From positions 1-26,679 of the forward strand of contig CAZLED010000032.1 in the NCBI GenBank assembly GCA_964558485.1: DNA of 26,679 nt, written 5' to 3'. The translations under genes were made by a program, and so were the position numbers. The notes under the pieces are model-generated. The model was not told the origin of the DNA, ran no database searches, and was given only the letters and a program-made list of their open reading frames with translations. Origin of the DNA: UMGS1696 sp964558485 (GTDB lineage: Bacteria; Bacillota; Clostridia; Oscillospirales; CAG-272). This document shows positions 23,395 to 26,679 of the stretch, piece after piece (position 1 is the first letter of the stretch; every line of letters begins with the position of its first letter).

Positions 23395-23466
23395 GGATCT
23401 TGTTTTTCTATAAGATCCGACATTCGAAATCGACGAAGATATCCGGCTTGCTTTGTCACCGGGTAT
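23395..23466 (+). promoter_or_regulatory. Structured leader of fhs (two hairpins)
   Basis: Hairpin 1 pairs GGATCTT (23395-23401) with AAGATCC (23412-23418), seven perfect pairs. Hairpin 2 pairs ATATCCGG (23439-23446) with CCGGGTAT (23459-23466), eight pairs with one GU. It does not match the ZTP or THF riboswitch consensus as I know them, and neither hairpin is followed by a T run. Confidence 0.4.
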
Positions 23467-23495
23467 AGTGCTAACAGAACAGTGGAGGAGTCTAT

Positions 23496-25169
23496 ATGCT
23501 TACAGATATTCAGATCGCACAACAGGCTACTTTGAAACCCATCACCGCAATTGCGGAAGGATTGGGCATTTCTGCAGATGAGCTGGAAATGTACGGCAAG
23601 TACAAAGCCAAGGTCACGGACGATGTATCCAAGAGACTGGCCGATAAGGAGAACGGCAAGCTGATCCTTGTGACCGCTATCAACCCCACACCTGCCGGTG
23701 AAGGAAAAACCACGACCACAGTCGGTCTGGGTATGGCTATGCATAAGCTGGGCAAGAACAGCATCATTGCGCTGCGTGAGCCTTCTCTTGGTCCTGTGTT
23801 TGGCGTGAAAGGTGGTGCGGCCGGTGGTGGATATGCCCAGGTGCTGCCCATGGAAGATATCAACCTGCATTTCACCGGTGACTTCCATGCCATTACCGCA
23901 GCCAACAACCTGCTGTGTGCCATCATTGACAACCACATCCAACAGGGAAATGAGCTGGACATCGATACCCGCCGCATCCTGTTTGCCCGTGTGACCGATA
24001 CCAACGACCGTGCACTGCGGAATATCGTTGTGGGCATGGGCGGTAAGGCTGACGGTGTTGTACGGGAAGACCACTTTATGATCACCGTTGCCAGCGAAGT
24101 AATGGCCATCCTGTGCCTTGCAGAGGATATCGCTGACCTGAAGAGAAGACTGGGCAACATTCTGGTGGCATACACCCGTTCCGGCAAGCCTGTGTACGCC
24201 CGTGACCTGAACGCCGTTGGTGCTATGGCTGCACTGTTGAAGGATGCCATCCAGCCCAACCTGGTACAGACCGTGGAGAACACACCTGCTCTGATCCATG
24301 GTGGTCCCTTTGCCAACATCGCACACGGCTGCAACTCTGTTCGGGCTACCAAGCTGGCGCTGAAGCTGTGTGACTACACCATCACCGAGGCCGGCTTTGG
24401 TGCGGACCTGGGTGCTGAAAAGTTCTTGGATATCAAGTGCCGTTTTGCCGGTCTGAAGCCCAATGCGGTCGTCCTGGTGGCTACCGTCCGTGCGCTGAAG
24501 TACAATGGCGGCGTGGCTAAGGATGCACTGAAGGGTGAGAATCTGGAAGCACTGGCCAAGGGCAGTGTGAACCTGGAAGCCCATATCTCCAACCTGCAAA
24601 AGTATGGTGTGCCGGTAGTGGTAGCCATCAACCGGTTTGCCGACGATACCGATGCGGAACTGGCTCTGGTGGAAGAGATCTGCCGGAAGAACGGTGCTGA
24701 TTTTGCTCTGTCCGAAGTATTTGCCAAAGGTGGCGAAGGTGGTCTGGAGCTGGCAGAAAAGGTCGTTGCTGCCTGCGAAAAGGAATCCAACTTTGCCCCG
24801 ATCTATGCAGACGAGCTGTCTATCCAGGAAAAGATCGAGACCGTTGCCCGTGAGATCTATGGGGCCGACGGCGTAGACTACGAACCGGCTGCGCTCCGTT
24901 CGCTCCGGGACATCGAAGCTATGGATCCTGCCTACAGCCGCTTCCCGGTATGTATGGCGAAGACCCAGTATTCTCTGTCCGACGATGCCACCAAGCTGGG
25001 ACGTCCCTCCGGCTTCCGGATCCATGTTCGGGAGATCAAGTTGTCTGCCGGTGCCGAGTTTGTGGTCGTACTGACCGGTGCCATCATGACCATGCCCGGT
25101 CTGCCCAAGTCTCCTGCCGCCTATCGGATCGATGTAGACGATGCCGGGACCATCACGGGTCTGTTCTGA
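23496..25169 (+). CDS. fhs: Formate-tetrahydrofolate ligase
   Basis: A 557-residue enzyme that makes 10-formyl-THF from formate, THF and ATP, feeding purine and one-carbon metabolism or, in acetogens, the Wood-Ljungdahl methyl branch. The P-loop is in TAINPTPAGEGKTTTTVGLG (AGEGKTTT at 67-74). Other family blocks are REPSLGPVFGVKGGAAGGGYAQVLPMEDINLHFTGD and the C-terminal TGAIMTMPGLPKSPAA. Length matches the family (about 555). GGAGGAG lies five bases before the ATG. No other Wood-Ljungdahl gene is in the window. Three bases separate its stop from tsaE, but their functions are not obviously linked. Confidence 0.98.
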   Translation: MLTDIQIAQQATLKPITAIAEGLGISADELEMYGKYKAKVTDDVSKRLADKENGKLILVTAINPTPAGEGKTTTTVGLGMAMHKLGKNSIIALREPSLGPVFGVKGGAAGGGYAQVLPMEDINLHFTGDFHAITAANNLLCAIIDNHIQQGNELDIDTRRILFARVTDTNDRALRNIVVGMGGKADGVVREDHFMITVASEVMAILCLAEDIADLKRRLGNILVAYTRSGKPVYARDLNAVGAMAALLKDAIQPNLVQTVENTPALIHGGPFANIAHGCNSVRATKLALKLCDYTITEAGFGADLGAEKFLDIKCRFAGLKPNAVVLVATVRALKYNGGVAKDALKGENLEALAKGSVNLEAHISNLQKYGVPVVVAINRFADDTDAELALVEEICRKNGADFALSEVFAKGGEGGLELAEKVVAACEKESNFAPIYADELSIQEKIETVAREIYGADGVDYEPAALRSLRDIEAMDPAYSRFPVCMAKTQYSLSDDATKLGRPSGFRIHVREIKLSAGAEFVVVLTGAIMTMPGLPKSPAAYRIDVDDAGTITGLF

Positions 25170-25172
25170 TCT

Positions 25173-25613
25173 ATGGAAATTCTATCGCATTCGGTGGACG
25201 ATACAGAACGAGTTGGTCGTACCTTGGCGGAGCATCTGCTGCAAAGTGGCCATTTTCCTGTGTTTGTTGCTTTGTACGGAGATCTGGGTGCCGGGAAGAC
25301 TGCCTTTGTACGTGGGTTTGCCAGCATCCTGTCTCCGGGAAGCCGGGTGAAAAGTCCCACATATACCATCGTAAATGAGTATCGACAGGGCAAAAAACCG
25401 CTGTTCCACTTTGATCTGTATCGGATCACCTCCGAAGAGGATCTCTTCGGTATGGGCTTCGATGAATATGTCGAATCCGGATATTGTATCGCTGAATGGT
25501 GTGAGCACATTGGAGACGCTATGCCGGAGAAGGCCATGACGGTGCGTATCGATAAAGTAGACGAGCATACCCGGAAAATCACGATGTCGGAGGAACTGTC
25601 ATGCACATTTTAG
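25173..25613 (+). CDS. tsaE: tRNA t6A biosynthesis ATPase TsaE
   Basis: A 146-residue ATPase of the TsaBDE complex that makes N6-threonylcarbamoyladenosine at position 37 of ANN-decoding tRNAs. The P-loop is GDLGAGKT (36-43), followed by FVRGFA, the SPTYTIVNEY block and the FHFDLYR / EDLFGMGFDEY motif. Length is usual. It starts three bases after fhs with only a weak binding site, so translation is probably coupled to fhs. It overlaps tsaB by 13 bases. Confidence 0.95.
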   Translation: MEILSHSVDDTERVGRTLAEHLLQSGHFPVFVALYGDLGAGKTAFVRGFASILSPGSRVKSPTYTIVNEYRQGKKPLFHFDLYRITSEEDLFGMGFDEYVESGYCIAEWCEHIGDAMPEKAMTVRIDKVDEHTRKITMSEELSCTF

Positions 25614-26326
25614 CACTGGATACGACCACGCCTACCGCTTCTGTAGCCATTTGGCGAGACGGTACCGTATTGGGGCAATACACCATCCAGACCACCACCC
25701 ATAGCACGACCATCCTGCCCATGATCGAATCGCTGCTTGCCAACCTGTCTTTGGAGATCCCGGATATCGGTCTGATGGCTGTGTCTGCCGGACCGGGATC
25801 TTTTACCGGTGTACGCATTGGCGTATCCACCATCAAAGGACTGGCGTTTTCTCATAAGATCCCCTGCATCGGCGTGTCCTCTCTGGAGACGTTGGCGTGG
25901 AATCTGGTGGGGTGCCATGGGATCCTTTGCCCGGTGATCAATGCCAGACGAAGCCACGTGTATACCGCACTGTTCCAGGCCGACGGGATCCATGCACCGA
26001 TCCGCCTGACACCCGATGACCAGCTGCCGATCGCTGAAGTGGCCGCACAGCTTTTGTCTCGTGGAGAAACGGTATATGCTGCCGGAGATGGGTACGCTAT
26101 GCTCCGTGCGGCTATGGGAGACACTACACTGCTGGCAGAAACACCGGAGGCACTGCGGTACCCCAGTGGATTCAGTGTAGCCTGTGCGGCAGCTGCGCAG
26201 TACCAGAACGCACCGGATCCATCCATATATACCGAAGCTGCTCTCGCTCCCATCTATCTGCGGAAATCTCAGGCAGAACGGGAAAGAGAAGAACGGCTTG
26301 CCAAAGAAGAATACAGTCAACGCTGA
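25601..26326 (+). CDS. tsaB: tRNA t6A biosynthesis protein TsaB
   Basis: A 241-residue ASKHA-fold partner of TsaD and TsaE in t6A synthesis. Seen are MHILALDTTTPTASVAIW at the start (phosphate-1-like motif) and the hallmark SAGPGSFTGVRIGVSTIKGLA (about 57-77). The C-terminal charged tail follows IYLRKSQAERERE. It overlaps the end of tsaE by 13 bases, with GGAGGAA before the ATG. In many Bacillota rimI and tsaD come next; here rpiB follows instead. Confidence 0.95.
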   Translation: MHILALDTTTPTASVAIWRDGTVLGQYTIQTTTHSTTILPMIESLLANLSLEIPDIGLMAVSAGPGSFTGVRIGVSTIKGLAFSHKIPCIGVSSLETLAWNLVGCHGILCPVINARRSHVYTALFQADGIHAPIRLTPDDQLPIAEVAAQLLSRGETVYAAGDGYAMLRAAMGDTTLLAETPEALRYPSGFSVACAAAAQYQNAPDPSIYTEAALAPIYLRKSQAEREREERLAKEEYSQR

Positions 26327-26369
26327 TGAAAGTTGATCAGCATGGACTTAAACATAAGGAGACTATACC

Positions 26370-26679
26370 ATGGCTGAAAAAATGACCATTGCGATCGGTA
26401 GTGACCATGCCGGTTTTGCACTGAAAAATTATCTGAGAGATACCCTGACGGCAGAAGGCTACACCGTGATCGATTGCGGTACCGATTCTGCTGCCAGCTG
26501 CGACTATCCTGTCTATGCGGAGAAGGTAGCAGACACCATTCGGGATCATTCTGCCACCTTGGCGATCCTGTGCTGTGGTACCGGTATCGGTATGAGCATG
26601 GCGGCCAACAAGATCAAAGGGATCCGTGCGGCTTGCTGCTCCGATATCTTCAGCGCCAAGTACACACGTCTGCACAACG
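26370..26679 (+). CDS. rpiB: Ribose-5-phosphate isomerase B, N-terminal part
   Basis: The first 103 codons of an enzyme of about 145 residues; the rest is beyond the window. It interconverts ribose 5-phosphate and ribulose 5-phosphate in the pentose phosphate pathway. Family motifs are GSDHAGFALK at the N-terminus, DCGTDS, DYPVYAEKVA, and the active-site CCGTGIGMSMAANKIKGIRAA with the catalytic cysteine. AAGGAG lies eight bases before the ATG. A six-base-pair hairpin (26322-26327 with 26336-26341) spans the tsaB stop without a T run, so rpiB is probably read from the same transcript. Confidence 0.96.
   Translation, partial: MAEKMTIAIGSDHAGFALKNYLRDTLTAEGYTVIDCGTDSAASCDYPVYAEKVADTIRDHSATLAILCCGTGIGMSMAANKIKGIRAACCSDIFSAKYTRLHN

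Noticed and set aside
23382..23495. ZTP or THF riboswitch before fhs
   Set aside because: The conserved cores I know for these classes are not present; only simple hairpins are seen.

Overview
The window looks like chromosomal DNA of a Bacillota, class Clostridia. A gut Oscillospiraceae/Ruminococcaceae-type organism is my best guess, by inference from gene content and style. The reasons are strong AAGGAG/GGAGG ribosome binding sites, sigma-A type promoters with 17-base spacers, a clostridial-type GluRS next to a GlnRS, a DivIVA-family protein, formate-tetrahydrofolate ligase, O-acetylhomoserine sulfhydrylase, and one tRNA gene without an encoded CCA. No transposase, phage gene or CRISPR array was seen. 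Most of the window is core genome, with a small sugar-hydrolase block and one unusual cassette.

Layout. 1-116: start of a GDSL/SGNH hydrolase (minus), divergent from a cardiolipin synthase (331-1908). The latter abuts, stop to stop, the convergent tRNA 2'-O-methyltransferase trmL, which most likely starts at TTG. 2622-7502: secA followed by two multi-pass membrane proteins of unknown function whose N-termini resemble each other, closed by a terminator. 7629-9587: GH42 beta-galactosidase with a perfect inverted repeat over its promoter. It converges on a minus-strand operon of DivIVA-like coiled-coil protein, XRE-TPR regulator and GH3 glycosidase; a two-way terminator lies between. 14094-17454: gltX and glnS, then metY (17490-18770). 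18873-19475: GNAT acetyltransferase (minus).

19600-23210 is the most interesting part. It is a mirror-image arrangement. tRNA-Arg(CCG), a terminator and a SAM methyltransferase gene point inward from the left. tRNA-Lys(TTT), a terminator and a 728-residue triple-domain protein point inward from the right. The two tRNA promoters are nearly identical, and the two protein genes meet at a long hairpin. The triple-domain protein joins a calcineurin-like metallophosphoesterase, a xylose-isomerase-like TIM barrel and a PHP phosphoesterase in one chain. I do not recognise it as a described enzyme.

23496-26679: fhs with a structured leader, then tsaE, tsaB (t6A tRNA modification) and rpiB, which runs off the window. 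Together the window carries translation quality functions (gltX, glnS, trmL, tsaE/B, two tRNAs), protein export (secA), lipid synthesis (cls), one-carbon and sulfur metabolism (fhs, metY), and intracellular glycoside breakdown (GH42, GH3).
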